Positions 1 to 9,733 of a stretch of DNA of 54,280 nt are shown piece by piece. This DNA is from Lachnospiraceae bacterium (lineage in GTDB: Bacteria > Bacillota > Clostridia > Lachnospirales > Lachnospiraceae): positions 1-54,280 of the forward strand of contig JAJQHY010000033.1 of assembly GCA_021199495.1 (NCBI GenBank). The letters are read 5' to 3'. The position numbers were made by a program, and so were the translations under genes. The notes under the pieces are model-generated. The model saw only the letters and a list, made by a program, of their open reading frames with translations, searched no databases and had not been told where the DNA came from. Numbering within the stretch: position 1 is the stretch's first letter; every line of letters starts with the position of its first letter.

Positions 1-159
1 AAATAATATGCCGTCAGAGTGCAGTAGGCGGGAACATTAATTCGGCGCGGGACAGGAATCCCACCACAGGAAGAGGGCGAAGAAATCAATGATACGGGCA
101 TTGAGCCTGATTTAAAGCGTTTTATCATCGGCAATGTAGCTGGAGAACTGTTAAATGAG

Positions 160-1089
160 GTGTATCCGGCGCATATTCTGGATATAGGGGAGTATGTAGT
201 CGTTATGGTCAGGCTTGAAGCCATGGATACAGACAATTATGATCGGATGTGGGAGGCATTGTCAAAGGCGCATGATCTGATCAGGGACAGGTTTCATTTC
301 TATATGCAGATCTGTGCCGGTAGTGTGAAGAAGGGCCTGAAAAATGTCCATCTCTCCTATCAGGAGGCCAGGGAAACGCAGGAGTATGCACCACTTCTGG
401 AAACCTATTATATCAATTACGACAATATCAAGGACAGGCGCAGAAAGTATTATTATCCCACTGAGGCGGAGACCCGGATTATGACAGCCATTGCAGATGG
501 TTTGCCTGAGCCTGCCATTCAGGGTGTGAAAGAGATTTTGCGTGTGAATTATCAGGAAAACCACATTTCAGCCAGAATGTTATCCTGCCTGTTTTATGAT
601 CTTCTGGGAACACTTGTAAAGAGCGCAGATAAAGCCGGCTGCGGCGATTTTTTTGAGGAAAATCGTGTGGATCTGGCAACAATGGGGCAGGGGACGCCGA
701 CAGAAATGGAAAATCGGTTTGATGGGCTGATCAGGGAACTATGTTCTGCTGTGAAAGGCACAAAGGAGGGCAGCAGCGCAAATCTTGTTGATAAGCTGCA
801 AAAATATATTCAGGAAAACTATCAGAATCCGGATCTGAATATATCTCAGGTTGCTCTGCATCTGGAAATGACGCCAGCCTATATTTCATCAGTATATAAA
901 AAACAGACTGGAGTAAGTTTGCTGAAATACATCAACCAGACGCGTGTGGATCAGTCCATTCGGCTGCTGAAGGAAGGAAACAGTGTAAATGAGACGGCGC
1001 GACTGTGTGGATTTAGCAGCAGCAGAGCGTTTATCCGGGTATTTAAAGAGTGTACCGGCATGACGCCCGGACAGATAAAAAGAGACTGA
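160..1089 (+). CDS. AraC/YesN-type transcriptional regulator, C-terminal part; 5' end unresolved
   Basis: The C-terminal ~100 residues form an AraC-type double helix-turn-helix (NISQVALHLEMTPAYISSVY and ETARLCGFSSSRAFIRVFKE), ending TPGQIKRD. The ~200 residues before it look like the linker region of long YesN/YesS-type membrane regulators that control neighbouring sugar importers. Coding-like sequence in the same frame continues upstream to about position 28 (residues like DLKRFIIGNVAGELLNE), so the GTG at 160 is unlikely to be the true start. In-frame stops at 4 and 25 mean the gene is either frameshifted near its window edge or truncated. It is followed by a strong terminator and then the importer operon, which it probably activates. 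The class is well supported; the ligand and the start are not known. Confidence 0.75.
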   Translation: MYPAHILDIGEYVVVMVRLEAMDTDNYDRMWEALSKAHDLIRDRFHFYMQICAGSVKKGLKNVHLSYQEARETQEYAPLLETYYINYDNIKDRRRKYYYPTEAETRIMTAIADGLPEPAIQGVKEILRVNYQENHISARMLSCLFYDLLGTLVKSADKAGCGDFFEENRVDLATMGQGTPTEMENRFDGLIRELCSAVKGTKEGSSANLVDKLQKYIQENYQNPDLNISQVALHLEMTPAYISSVYKKQTGVSLLKYINQTRVDQSIRLLKEGNSVNETARLCGFSSSRAFIRVFKECTGMTPGQIKRD

Positions 1090-1130
1090 AACCTGAAAAA
1101 TTGTGAATTTTAAGTAAAAATAAGAACCTC

Positions 1131-1164
1131 AAAACCCTGATTTTGTGCATTGAATCAGGGTTTT
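1131..1164 (+). terminator. Rho-independent terminator after the AraC-type gene
   Basis: There is a perfect 12-bp stem (1131-1142 with 1153-1164) and a 10-nt loop. The 3' arm ends in TTTT and is followed by a T-rich stretch. It separates the regulator from the importer operon. Confidence 0.85.
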
Positions 1165-1262
1165 GTCTATTTTAAATGAAAAATTTCCGTGATAATGTTT
1201 AAACAGATCCGGTGGCCACGGAACGAAAAAATAAAAAAGACAAGATACGAGGAGGAAATTTC

Positions 1263-2945
1263 ATGTTAAGAGGTATCACTCGCAGGGATTTTATGAAAGG
1301 AATGGCGATTTCGGGTGCAGCTGTGGGTTCAGCAGGGCTTCTGGCGGCCTGCGGCAGCTCGACTTCTGACTCGGGGTCACAGGAAAGTCAGACTCAGAAT
1401 AGTAGTGAGACACAAGCTTCGTCATCGGAAGAACAGACGGCATCGGCGTCAGAATTTACATATCCCATGGACACGGATGTAACATTAACCTACTGGTGTG
1501 AATTAAACAATAATGTATCCGCTAATTTTGCAAGTCTTGGAGATACACCGTTTGGACAGCAATGGCAGGAAGAAACCGGCGTTACAATTGAATTTCAGCA
1601 TCCGCCCGCGAATCAGGGAAGTGAACAGTTCAGCCTGCTTTTGGCGGACGGTGACCTGCCGGACATGATGGAGTATGCCTGGATGAGTTTTTCGGGCGGG
1701 CCTGAAAAGGCGATTCAGGATGGTGTGATCTATGAACTGACAGATATCATTAATGCGTATTGTCCGAATCTGAAGGCTTATCTGGAAGAGAATCCGGATA
1801 TTGACAAAATGGTCAAGACAGATGAGGGCCATTATTACTGTTTCCCGTTTATCAGAGGAGACGAGAGATTATGCAATACGATCGGTCTTATGCTGCGTCA
1901 GGACTGGCTCGAGGAACTGAATATGGAAGTACCCACCACGATTGATGAGTGGCATGATGTACTGGTGGCATTCAGAGATGAGATGGGCGCGGAGTCACCG
2001 TTTTCCTGGGAATACACCATGGGATCGCTGACTGATGCCAATCCGTTTGCTTATGCCTACGGGACCTGCAGAGGTTTCTATCTGGGAGAGGATGGGACGG
2101 TTCATTATGGACCTGCGGAAGAAGGGTTTAAGCAGTATCTGGAACTGTTCAATCAGTGGTATGCGGAAAAGCTGCTGGATCAGGATCTGGCCACTCTGGC
2201 GCTGGATCAGGTCAGTGCCAAGATTACCAGTGGGAAGGCAGGCGCTGCCATCGGCTGGGCTGGAAGCCGTATGGGTACCTGGCTTAACGCTGCTATCCAG
2301 ACAAATCCGGACTATATGCTGGTCTGTGCTCCTTATCCCACGATTAACAAGGGAGATACACCGCAGATGGGACAGATCGACAACCGCTATCCCAATCAGG
2401 GCTGCGTTGCCATCACGACCAGCTGCAAGGATGTAGAGGCCGCGGCAAGGCTTCTGGATTATGCCTACAGTGATGCAGGACACATGCTGTTTAATTTCGG
2501 CATTGAAGGCGAATCTTATGAAATGATTGATGACTATCCGACTTATACAGATCTGGTGATGGACAATCCGGAGGGCTGGAGTGTGGCGCAGTCCCTGTCT
2601 GCTTATATCAGAGGAAATTATAATGGCCCCTTTGTACAGGATATCCGTTATCTTGAGCAGTACTATACCTATGAAACGCAGAAGGAAAGCGCGGAAATCT
2701 GGGGCGCGACCAATGCGTCCAAGTATAAGGTGCCGCCTATCACACCCACCACGGATGAGAGTAAGGAATATTCTACTATTATGAGTGAAATCAATACTTA
2801 TCGGGACGAGATGTCGTTGAAATTCATCCTCGGTGATGAGAGTCTGGACAATTTCGACAAGTTTGTGGAAACGCTTTATGATTTAGGGTTGGAGAGAGCG
2901 CTGGAAATTCAGAATGCAGCGCTGGATCGTTATAACGCGCGTTAA
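1263..2945 (+). CDS. Extracellular solute-binding lipoprotein of a sugar ABC importer
   Basis: This 560-residue binding protein belongs to a carbohydrate ABC importer (LipO/YtcQ-like). It would capture oligosaccharide outside the cell and deliver it to the two permeases encoded next. The N-terminus has a twin-arginine-like motif (RRDFMKG, Arg7-Arg8), a hydrophobic stretch, and a lipobox LAAC with Cys30. A Ser/Thr/Gln-rich linker follows. The ATG at 1263 is preferred because it has a strong GAGGAGG-type ribosome site and starts directly with the signal peptide; an in-frame start at 1212 would put 17 charged residues in front. No ATPase gene lies nearby, so a shared MsmX-type ATPase is expected. 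The substrate is inferred from neighbours to be a uronic-acid-containing oligosaccharide. Confidence 0.9.
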   Translation: MLRGITRRDFMKGMAISGAAVGSAGLLAACGSSTSDSGSQESQTQNSSETQASSSEEQTASASEFTYPMDTDVTLTYWCELNNNVSANFASLGDTPFGQQWQEETGVTIEFQHPPANQGSEQFSLLLADGDLPDMMEYAWMSFSGGPEKAIQDGVIYELTDIINAYCPNLKAYLEENPDIDKMVKTDEGHYYCFPFIRGDERLCNTIGLMLRQDWLEELNMEVPTTIDEWHDVLVAFRDEMGAESPFSWEYTMGSLTDANPFAYAYGTCRGFYLGEDGTVHYGPAEEGFKQYLELFNQWYAEKLLDQDLATLALDQVSAKITSGKAGAAIGWAGSRMGTWLNAAIQTNPDYMLVCAPYPTINKGDTPQMGQIDNRYPNQGCVAITTSCKDVEAAARLLDYAYSDAGHMLFNFGIEGESYEMIDDYPTYTDLVMDNPEGWSVAQSLSAYIRGNYNGPFVQDIRYLEQYYTYETQKESAEIWGATNASKYKVPPITPTTDESKEYSTIMSEINTYRDEMSLKFILGDESLDNFDKFVETLYDLGLERALEIQNAALDRYNAR

Positions 2946-2964
2946 TGTCACGTTGAAGCTGGTG

Positions 2965-2996
2965 ACTTCGGAGACTGCGGTTTTGGTCTCCGAAGT
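2965..2996 (+). terminator. Intercistronic hairpin between binding protein and first permease
   Basis: There is a perfect 11-bp stem (2965-2975 with 2986-2996) and a 10-nt loop, with only a weak T-run after it. It sits between the binding-protein stop and the first permease. In that position such hairpins commonly act as partial terminators or RNA stabilisers that raise binding protein over permease. The role is inferred. Confidence 0.6.
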
Positions 2997-3024
2997 CTGT
3001 TTTCACAGAAGAGAGGGATTTCAC

Positions 3025-3945
3025 ATGAATAACAAAACCTTTATACAACGGGCAAAAAAAGATCTTCGCAGAAACCGTGCCCTGTATCTTTTAGTACTAC
3101 CGGTTGTGATTTTCTATATTGTCTTTCATTATGCGCCCATGTACGGAGCAATCATTGCGTTTAAAGATTATACGCCCAGTCTCGGAGTCATGAAAAGTCC
3201 CTGGGTGGGATTAAGCAATTTCACGCGGTTTTTTAACAGTCCGTATTTTTTCAGACTGATTCGCAACACGCTGCTTTTAAGCATTTACAACCTGATTTTT
3301 GGTTTCCCGGCACCGATTATACTGGCATTGTTGCTTAATGAAGTGCGTAACACAAAGTTTAAGAGCCTGACACAGACAATCACCTATCTGCCGCATTTCA
3401 TCTCTATGGTCGTTGTGGCGGGCATGATTACAAACTTTTGTATGTCCAGCGGTCTGTTTAATGATATCATTGTCTTTTTTGGAGGGGAGCGGTCTCCGCT
3501 TTTGCAGAATCCGAATCTGTACCGTTTGATTTATGTGGCTTCAGGTATCTGGCAGGAGGTTGGATGGGGATCTATTATTTACCTGTCGGCCCTGTCTGGC
3601 GTGGATGCCCAGCTTTACGAGGCGGCTTCAATTGACGGAGCGGGAAAATGGAAGCAGATGATTCATATTACGCTGCCGGGAATTTCCCCCACAATCATTA
3701 CCATGCTGATTTTGAAAATGGGGTCGCTGATGAGTCTGGGATATGAAAAAACAATTCTTTTATACAATGACGCGACGCTGGAGACGGCGGATATTATTTC
3801 GTCTTATGTATACAGGGTCGGTCTTCTGGAGCAGAACTGGAGCTATTCAACGGCGATCGGTCTGTTCAACTCTGTAATCAACTGTACCCTGCTGATTATT
3901 ACGAACCAGCTCAGTAAAAAAATCAGTGACACCAGCCTGTGGTAG
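3025..3945 (+). CDS. Sugar ABC importer permease, LplB type
   Basis: This 306-residue inner-membrane permease has the LplB/YtcP-type layout with six predicted membrane segments. The first lies near residues 20-40 (LYLLVLPVVIFYIVF), followed by the family-typical HYAPMYGAIIAFKDY. The EAA coupling loop, which contacts the ATPase, reads YEAASIDGAGKWKQMIHITLP near residue 200. The ATG at 3025 was chosen because it follows a GAGAGGGA ribosome site and gives the usual N-terminus; an in-frame start at 2914 would overlap the binding-protein gene. It pairs with the next gene, 11 nt downstream, to form the heterodimeric channel. Confidence 0.92.
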   Translation: MNNKTFIQRAKKDLRRNRALYLLVLPVVIFYIVFHYAPMYGAIIAFKDYTPSLGVMKSPWVGLSNFTRFFNSPYFFRLIRNTLLLSIYNLIFGFPAPIILALLLNEVRNTKFKSLTQTITYLPHFISMVVVAGMITNFCMSSGLFNDIIVFFGGERSPLLQNPNLYRLIYVASGIWQEVGWGSIIYLSALSGVDAQLYEAASIDGAGKWKQMIHITLPGISPTIITMLILKMGSLMSLGYEKTILLYNDATLETADIISSYVYRVGLLEQNWSYSTAIGLFNSVINCTLLIITNQLSKKISDTSLW

Positions 3946-3956
3946 GAGGAGAAGCA

Positions 3957-4838
3957 ATGAAAATAAAGCGTTCGAGGGGAGAGAGAGTTTTCTCTGTATT
4001 TAATTATATTTTTCTGACGGGCATCATGCTGATTTGTTTCTATCCGGTATGGTATGTGCTGGTAGCGTCTTTCTCCGACAGCAGTCTGCTGATGCAGTAT
4101 TCCGGTATTTTACTAAAACCTTTGGGCTTCAGTACGGAAGCTTATAAGAAAGTATTTCAGAATCCCATGATTCTGCGCGGCTATGCAAATACCATGTTTA
4201 TCCTGATTGTGGGCCTTGCACTGGATATCATCATGACATCTTTGGGAGCATATTTTCTGTCACGGAAAAATGTAATGTTCCAGAAACCAATTATGATTTT
4301 TATCATGATTACCATGTTTTTCTCCGGGGGAATGATCCCGTTTTATCTGACACTGAAGAATCTGCACCTGACAAAAACATTGTGGGGATTGATTATACCG
4401 TTTATGATCAGTACCTATAACATGATTATTCTGAGGACGTCGTTTGAAAGCCTGCCGGACAGTCTGGTTGAAGCGGCGCAGATTGACGGAGCGAGCCATT
4501 TAAAGATTCTTACAAGTATAGCGCTTCCTTTGTCAAAGGCAATTCTGGCGGTTATGGTGCTGTATTACGGTGTAAGTATCTGGAATTCGTGGTTCTGGGC
4601 AACTGCAATCCTGCGCGACAGAGAACAGTATCCGCTGCAGGTTATTTTAAGAGAAATACTTCTGAATAATGACGTAGGATCCATGACAACAGGGGTCAGC
4701 GCAGCGGATCAGGAGGCTGTGGGAATGACAATCAAGTATGCAACGATTGTGGTGGCGACAGTGCCGATTTTGTGTGTCTACCCGTTTCTGCAGAAGTATT
4801 TTACCAAGGGAGTCATGATCGGTGCAGTGAAGGAGTGA
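3957..4838 (+). CDS. Sugar ABC importer permease, YtcP/LplC type
   Basis: This 293-residue second permease subunit of the same importer has six predicted membrane segments. The first is near residues 16-38 (YIFLTGIMLICFYPVWYVLV). The EAA loop reads VEAAQIDGASHLKILTSIALP. The C-terminus, FTKGVMIGAVKE, is characteristic of this subfamily. The ATG at 3957 has a strong TAGGAGG ribosome site. The gene starts 11 nt after the first permease stops and is followed after 52 nt by the GH88-type gene, so transporter and enzymes probably share one transcript. Confidence 0.92.
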   Translation: MKIKRSRGERVFSVFNYIFLTGIMLICFYPVWYVLVASFSDSSLLMQYSGILLKPLGFSTEAYKKVFQNPMILRGYANTMFILIVGLALDIIMTSLGAYFLSRKNVMFQKPIMIFIMITMFFSGGMIPFYLTLKNLHLTKTLWGLIIPFMISTYNMIILRTSFESLPDSLVEAAQIDGASHLKILTSIALPLSKAILAVMVLYYGVSIWNSWFWATAILRDREQYPLQVILREILLNNDVGSMTTGVSAADQEAVGMTIKYATIVVATVPILCVYPFLQKYFTKGVMIGAVKE

Positions 4839-4890
4839 TTGCATCCTGTCTATAATTAAAAAAATGACGGTTTTCGGAGGAAAGGTTAAG

Positions 4891-6011
4891 ATGAAGGTGA
4901 ATGAAAATGCCATATATCAGGAAGCATATCGCCAGGAACTTGCACGAATTGAATACATATTGAAGGAAAACCTGGATCTGTTCGTGGGAAAATATCCGCA
5001 TGTCAGTGAGCACAATCGTTATCAGCCGCAGGAAAATGTCCTGTGGACTTCCTCTTTCTTTGTCGGTATGTGCTTTCTGGCCTATGAAGACAGTCAGGAT
5101 CCGGTTTATCTGAAATATGAAAAAGAACATCTGAAAAGCTTTGAGGACAGGCTTTTGCAGCGGAATCATATCAGTCATGACCTGGGATTTGAATATACTT
5201 TATCCTGTGCGGCGGATTACCTGGTGACAGGTAATCTTAAGGGTGAGAGAATCGCGCGGATGGCGGCGCAGATGCTGACGGAACGATACAATGTAAAAGG
5301 CAAATATATTCAGGCGTGGGGAGAGATGGGGATTGCTTACCCGAATGTGAAGATTATTATCGATACCATGTTAAATCTTCCTCTTCTGTACCGGACTGGG
5401 GATGAAACCTGTATTGCCATAGCGAAAAATCACGCGATGACCGCATCAAAAACGCTGGTGCGCAAAAATTTTTCTACCTTCCATACCTATCTGATGAATC
5501 CGGAAACAGGCGAGGCAGTTGTAGGGAAAACACACCAGGGACATCGGGACGCCTCTACATGGGCCAGAGGCCAGGCGTGGGCTGTTTACGGCTACGCGTT
5601 GTCTTACCGGTATACACGGGAGCCGTGGTTTTTGGAGGTGGCACGGCGCACGGAGGAAGTTTTTGAGAACAATCTGCCGCGCGACCTGGTACCCTACTGG
5701 GATTTTGATTTTACGGATGAAAACCCGGATATCAGGGACACTTCCGCGGCTTCCATTTTTGTCTGTGGCCTGCTGGAACTTTGCGAACATGTGGAACCGG
5801 ATCAGGCAAAAAATATTTAAAGCTTGCGGAAGAGGTTATGAAAAGCCTGCGGGAACATTATTCTACCCGTAATCTGCCGGATTCCAATGGCGTTCTGACA
5901 GAAGGAATGTATCACAGGCATGATGGTGCGCGGGAATGCACGATCTGGGGTGACTATTTTTACATGGAGGCGCTGGTGCGCCTGACGAGAGATTGGAGGA
6001 GTTACTGGTGA
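4891..6011 (+). pseudogene. GH88-type unsaturated glucuronyl hydrolase, interrupted by a -1 frameshift
   Basis: The product would remove 4,5-unsaturated uronic acid from the end of lyase-derived oligosaccharides in the cytoplasm. It resembles GH88 in HDLGF (Asp97), a second conserved Asp in IIIDTMLNLPLL (Asp158), and DASTWARGQAWAVYG. Frame 1 stops at 5820, but the expected C-terminal sequence (KKYLKLAEEV, then GVLTEGMYHR and ECTIWGDYFY) continues in frame 3 up to 6011. The two parts together give 373 residues, the normal family length. The shift is at a run of six A (5808-5813). The downstream frame ends in a GTGA overlap with the next gene, which argues that the full-length frame was recently or is still used. 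Base-calling error, mutation and slippage are all possible. Confidence 0.85.
5808..5814 (+). other. Frameshift site at A-run in GH88-type gene
   Basis: The frame-1 codons GCA AAA AAT contain A AAA AAT, a heptamer of the X XXY YYZ slippery type. A -1 shift here rejoins the two reading frames exactly (frame 1 to frame 3). One missing A in the run would have the same effect. Confidence 0.7.
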
Positions 6012-7801
6012 TCAGGACAAGAGAAGATGTCGCTTTGCTGCTGCTTGACTGGGTAAGACCTTTAAAAGCGCATTATAGCGTGGGAGGCGCGCAGCTGCAT
6101 ATTGGGAATACTTCGGCACATTATGGAGAATCTTCCATCCTGATGGAGGGGTATGCGCGTGTACTGTGGGGACTGGCTCCGCTGTTTTCACAGGATAACG
6201 AAGAGCTTCCTCTTTTGTACAGGCAGGAAATAGAGGATTGGAAATCGCTGACGCGGGCAGGGCTCATTCATGGAACAGACCCTTCCCACGGGGAGTACTG
6301 GCTTGATGTCTGGGATTACGATCAGAAGATGGTCGAGATGGCATCGATCGTGAATGCGATCATGCTGGCCCCTAAGGTGTTCTGGGAGCCGCTGACAGAT
6401 GCGCAGAAGACAAATGTTTATCACTGGCTCAATCAGATCAATGACCATCAGGTGCACCCCAATAACTGGCGCTTTTTCCGTATTCTGGTCAATACCATGT
6501 TTCGTTGCCTTGATCTTCCGGCAAGCGAGGAATGCCTGAAAGATGATTTTGGGGTGATAGAGAGCTGTTATGAGGGGGATGGATGGTATTATGACGGGCA
6601 TCCGGGGCAGAAAGATTATTACATTCCGTTTGCCATGCATTACTATGGCCTACTGTACGCAAAGTGGATGGAGGAGCGGGAACCTGAGTATACACGGGTA
6701 TTGAAAGTGCGGGCAGCACAGTTCTATCCGGATTTCCTTCACTGGTTTAATGGGGAGGGCAGGGAGGTGCCATACGGGCGCAGCCTGACTTATCGTTTCG
6801 CGCACAGCGCCTGTTTTGCGGCGATGGCATATGCGGGCGTGGATGTGCCGATGGGAGAGTTAAAGCACATGGTACTAGGCAACCTGCGTTACTGGAGTGT
6901 GCAGCCGATTCTGGACAATGGCGGAGTTTTTACCATTGGTTATCAGTACCCAAATTTGCTGATGAGCGAGCGGTACAATGCGCCCGGTTCTCCTTACTGG
7001 AGCTTCAAGGCATTTCTGATTCTGGCCATGCCGAAGGAGCATCCTTTCTGGCAGACGCAGGAGAAGGAGCCGGTGTTTGTGGCCAAAAGATTTCTGGCGC
7101 ATCCGAATATGATCGCCGTTCATGAAAGCGGCGGCCATACGCTTCTGTATCCTACGGGGCAGCACTCAGCCAATTTTGGATGTACAGTGGAAAAGTATCA
7201 GAAATTTGTGTACTCAAACCTCTATGGGTTCAGCGTTTCCAGGGGTACGCAGCTGGAGGACGGCGCTTTTGATAATACGCTCGCGGCAACTGCGGCAGGC
7301 GAAAATTTCTGGAGAATGCGAAGCGGGATGCAGCACTTTGAGGCAACGCCAGATATGGTCAGAACACTGTATGAGATGATGCCTGGCGTGACGGTGGAAA
7401 GCCTGATTGTACCGTGCGGGCGCGGACATTTGCGTATACATTTTATCAGGACATCAGTTGCGGTGGAGCTGGCAGACGGAGGCTTCGCGATTCCTGCAGA
7501 GAATGGCTTAAGACGTATGGAAAATGACATGGTAAGTCTGGAAAAAACGGAAATTTGCTGCCATTTCCCGTGGGCAAATGCGCTGGCTGTGAATCTGGAA
7601 GGGGATGGAGAGGCGAGACTCATAAGGCCCTTCCCGAACACCAACCTGATGGCGCCACTGACCGTGATTCCTGCTATATATTATAAGCTGGAGCCGGGAC
7701 AGTATTGTCTGGTGGATTATTTCTATGGTGGGAAAGAACCGCTTGACAAAGCGATGGCTATTCCGCAATATGAATCCTTAAAGGCGTCAAAATGGATATG
7801 A
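6008..7801 (+). CDS. DUF2264 family protein, probable cytoplasmic glycoside hydrolase
   Basis: This 597-residue protein resembles DUF2264 (PF10022), an (alpha/alpha)-barrel-like family. I recall, without being able to check, that CAZy places it in GH154, where beta-glucuronidase activity is described. Family-like stretches include GNTSAHYGESSILMEGYARV near the N-terminus, VHPNNWRFFRILVN, and YYIPFAMHYYGLLY. There is no signal peptide, so it would act on imported oligosaccharides. The GTG start at 6008 is preferred: GGAGGA lies 7 nt upstream and the codon overlaps the preceding stop as GTGA, implying coupled translation. With GH88 upstream it supports a uronic-acid-containing substrate. The exact reaction is inferred. 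Confidence 0.75.
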   Translation: MIRTREDVALLLLDWVRPLKAHYSVGGAQLHIGNTSAHYGESSILMEGYARVLWGLAPLFSQDNEELPLLYRQEIEDWKSLTRAGLIHGTDPSHGEYWLDVWDYDQKMVEMASIVNAIMLAPKVFWEPLTDAQKTNVYHWLNQINDHQVHPNNWRFFRILVNTMFRCLDLPASEECLKDDFGVIESCYEGDGWYYDGHPGQKDYYIPFAMHYYGLLYAKWMEEREPEYTRVLKVRAAQFYPDFLHWFNGEGREVPYGRSLTYRFAHSACFAAMAYAGVDVPMGELKHMVLGNLRYWSVQPILDNGGVFTIGYQYPNLLMSERYNAPGSPYWSFKAFLILAMPKEHPFWQTQEKEPVFVAKRFLAHPNMIAVHESGGHTLLYPTGQHSANFGCTVEKYQKFVYSNLYGFSVSRGTQLEDGAFDNTLAATAAGENFWRMRSGMQHFEATPDMVRTLYEMMPGVTVESLIVPCGRGHLRIHFIRTSVAVELADGGFAIPAENGLRRMENDMVSLEKTEICCHFPWANALAVNLEGDGEARLIRPFPNTNLMAPLTVIPAIYYKLEPGQYCLVDYFYGGKEPLDKAMAIPQYESLKASKWI

Positions 7802-7868
7802 GCCAGGTTTTCGGCTTTTTATGACTCAGAGTGAAAAAAACTAAGACAACGTAACAGACAGGGAGAAA

Positions 7869-9640
7869 ATGAACGCTTATTTTGCATTATTACAGGAATG
7901 GTGCGATTCACTGGAAAATCTGCAGATCAAAGAGAATCCCCGCCCGGAGCTTGCGGGCGGGATTCTCTGTCCGGTCTGCGCCAGGGTACACGGCAGGTGT
8001 GCCGACGCGATGTATCCGATGCTGTATCTGTACCGTGAGACCGGTGAAAAAAATATAAAGACTGCGCCATGCGGCTTTTTTCGTGGAGCGACAATATGTA
8101 CCACGAGGAAGGCTATTTTTATAATGATACCAACAGTGCATGGCGAGGAATTACGGTTTTTGCCGCGGCCTGCCTGGGAGAATGTCTGCTGGATTTTGGG
8201 GAAACATTTTCGGATCAGGAGTACCGGTTTGTCCGGAATCGGTTTTTGAAGTGCGCGGAATACCTGCGGGACCATATTGAAAAAATCGGGGGAAATGTCA
8301 ATTATCCTGTAACGTGTGCTTACACGATGGCCATTGCCCATGCGCTGACAGGAGAGGAATCGTATCGAATCAAAGCATGGAAACTGGCCCATCAGGCTAT
8401 GGAATATTTCACGGAGGACGGCCTGCTGTACGGGGAAGGGCACAATCGGCAGGAAATCAGTCCTAAAGGCTGCCGTCCGGTTGATATCGGCTATAATGTG
8501 GAAGAATCTTTGCCGTCGCTATATCTCTACGCTCTGATGGAGCATGATGAGGAGGTTCGTGTTTTTACGGAAAAAGCGATGCGCACGCATCTGGAATTCA
8601 TGCTCCCGGACGGAGCCTGGGATAACAGCTTCGGCACGAGAAACTATAAATGGAGTTACTGGGGCAGCAGAACTTCTGACGGCTGTTTGTGTGGCTTTGG
8701 TCTATCGCCTGATCCAGTCTGCCAGGAGGCGGTCAGGAGAAATTTCCTGTTGCTGAGGCAATGCACCAGGAATGGGCTTTTAAGCGGCGGCCCGATGTTT
8801 GCGGACGCTGGAGAGCCGACCTGTGTGCATCATACCTTCTGTCACGCGAAGGGGCTTGCTATGCTGCTTGAGAAGGCGGCTCCTGAACGTGTGGAAACCT
8901 TATGCCGGTTTGAGGAGACGGTGTCCCTGCCGTGTGAACTTAGAGACGGTGTTCGTGATTTCCTGTCTGTGCAGACATTGCTGCTGGGCAAAGGAGACTG
9001 GCGCGCGACCATTACCGGTTATGATGTGCAATATTGCCGCCATGGTCATCCGTCAGGCGGCGCGGTGAGTTTATTATGGCATCGTAAACTGGGGCTGGTT
9101 CTGATTGGTACGATGGGCGAGTATCAGATGGTGGAGCCGAATAATATGCAGCTTCTGCGCCACGGTATGCCTGCATGTCTGACGCCCCGAATCGAATATC
9201 AGCTGGACGGCGTGCTGTTCAGAAGCATCTATGATAAGGCGGCGCGGATATGGTGGGAGGATACCGCACAGGAGCTGCGAGTGCATGTAAATGGACAGAT
9301 GACGTCAGAGGACAATGCTATGGGAGAACGGTTCGAACTGGACTACAGGATGGACCAACATTGCTTTGAGATGAGTGCTGGCTGTGAAGTCGATTCTGCC
9401 GTTTTGGTATTGCCGGTGGTTTCCAGACAGGGAGAAGAGGTATTATTTGAAAAAGACGGCTGCGGGATCTCTGTGATGAGAGATAATGGCACTGTTCTGA
9501 CTATACATATGGATTCAGAATGGGAGCTGTCCGGTATCGAAAAAAGGGAGTTTTCACCGGTCGGAGGCATGCAGGCATTCCTGCTTCGGTTGGTAATGCC
9601 GCCCGGCAAAAAGGTGACATGCAGGTTTGAGCTTAATTGA
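7869..9640 (+). pseudogene. Unrecognised barrel-like enzyme, interrupted by a -1 frameshift
   Basis: I do not recognise the family with certainty. The first ~60 residues (MNAYFALLQEWCDSLENLQI and onward to YLYRETGEK) are in frame 3. The rest (KKYKDCAMRLFSWSDNMYHE to the end) is in frame 2, joined by a -1 shift at a run of seven A (8047-8053). The joined protein is 590 residues, without signal peptide. Its N-terminal ~350 residues have repeated aromatic helices and His-rich motifs (TCVHHTFCHAKGLA). The C-terminal ~200 residues look beta-rich, as in heparinase II/III-like or other (alpha/alpha)-toroid carbohydrate enzymes. It is the last gene of the uronate operon, so a hydrolase or lyase on uronic-acid oligosaccharides is plausible but unproven. 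Confidence 0.6.
8047..8054 (+). other. Frameshift site at A-run in the barrel-like gene
   Basis: The frame-3 codons GAA AAA AAT ATA contain the same A AAA AAT context as the site at 5808. A -1 shift gives ...GEKKYKDCAMRLF, joining the N-terminal part to the remainder. It is the second such event in this operon. Confidence 0.65.
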
Positions 9641-9665
9641 CAGAGCCGCATAAAACTATACAAAA

Positions 9666-9695
9666 AACCGCGTCCTTATTTTGAAAGGCGCGGTT
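9666..9695 (+). terminator. Terminator hairpin ending the uronate operon
   Basis: There is a 12-bp imperfect stem (9666-9677 with 9684-9695, one G-U pair and one mismatch). A short T-rich tail follows. Nearly the same hairpin recurs at 19831-19860. Confidence 0.7.
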
Positions 9696-9733
9696 TATTG
9701 CATGATTTAAAAGTAAGGGGTACCATAATTTGT

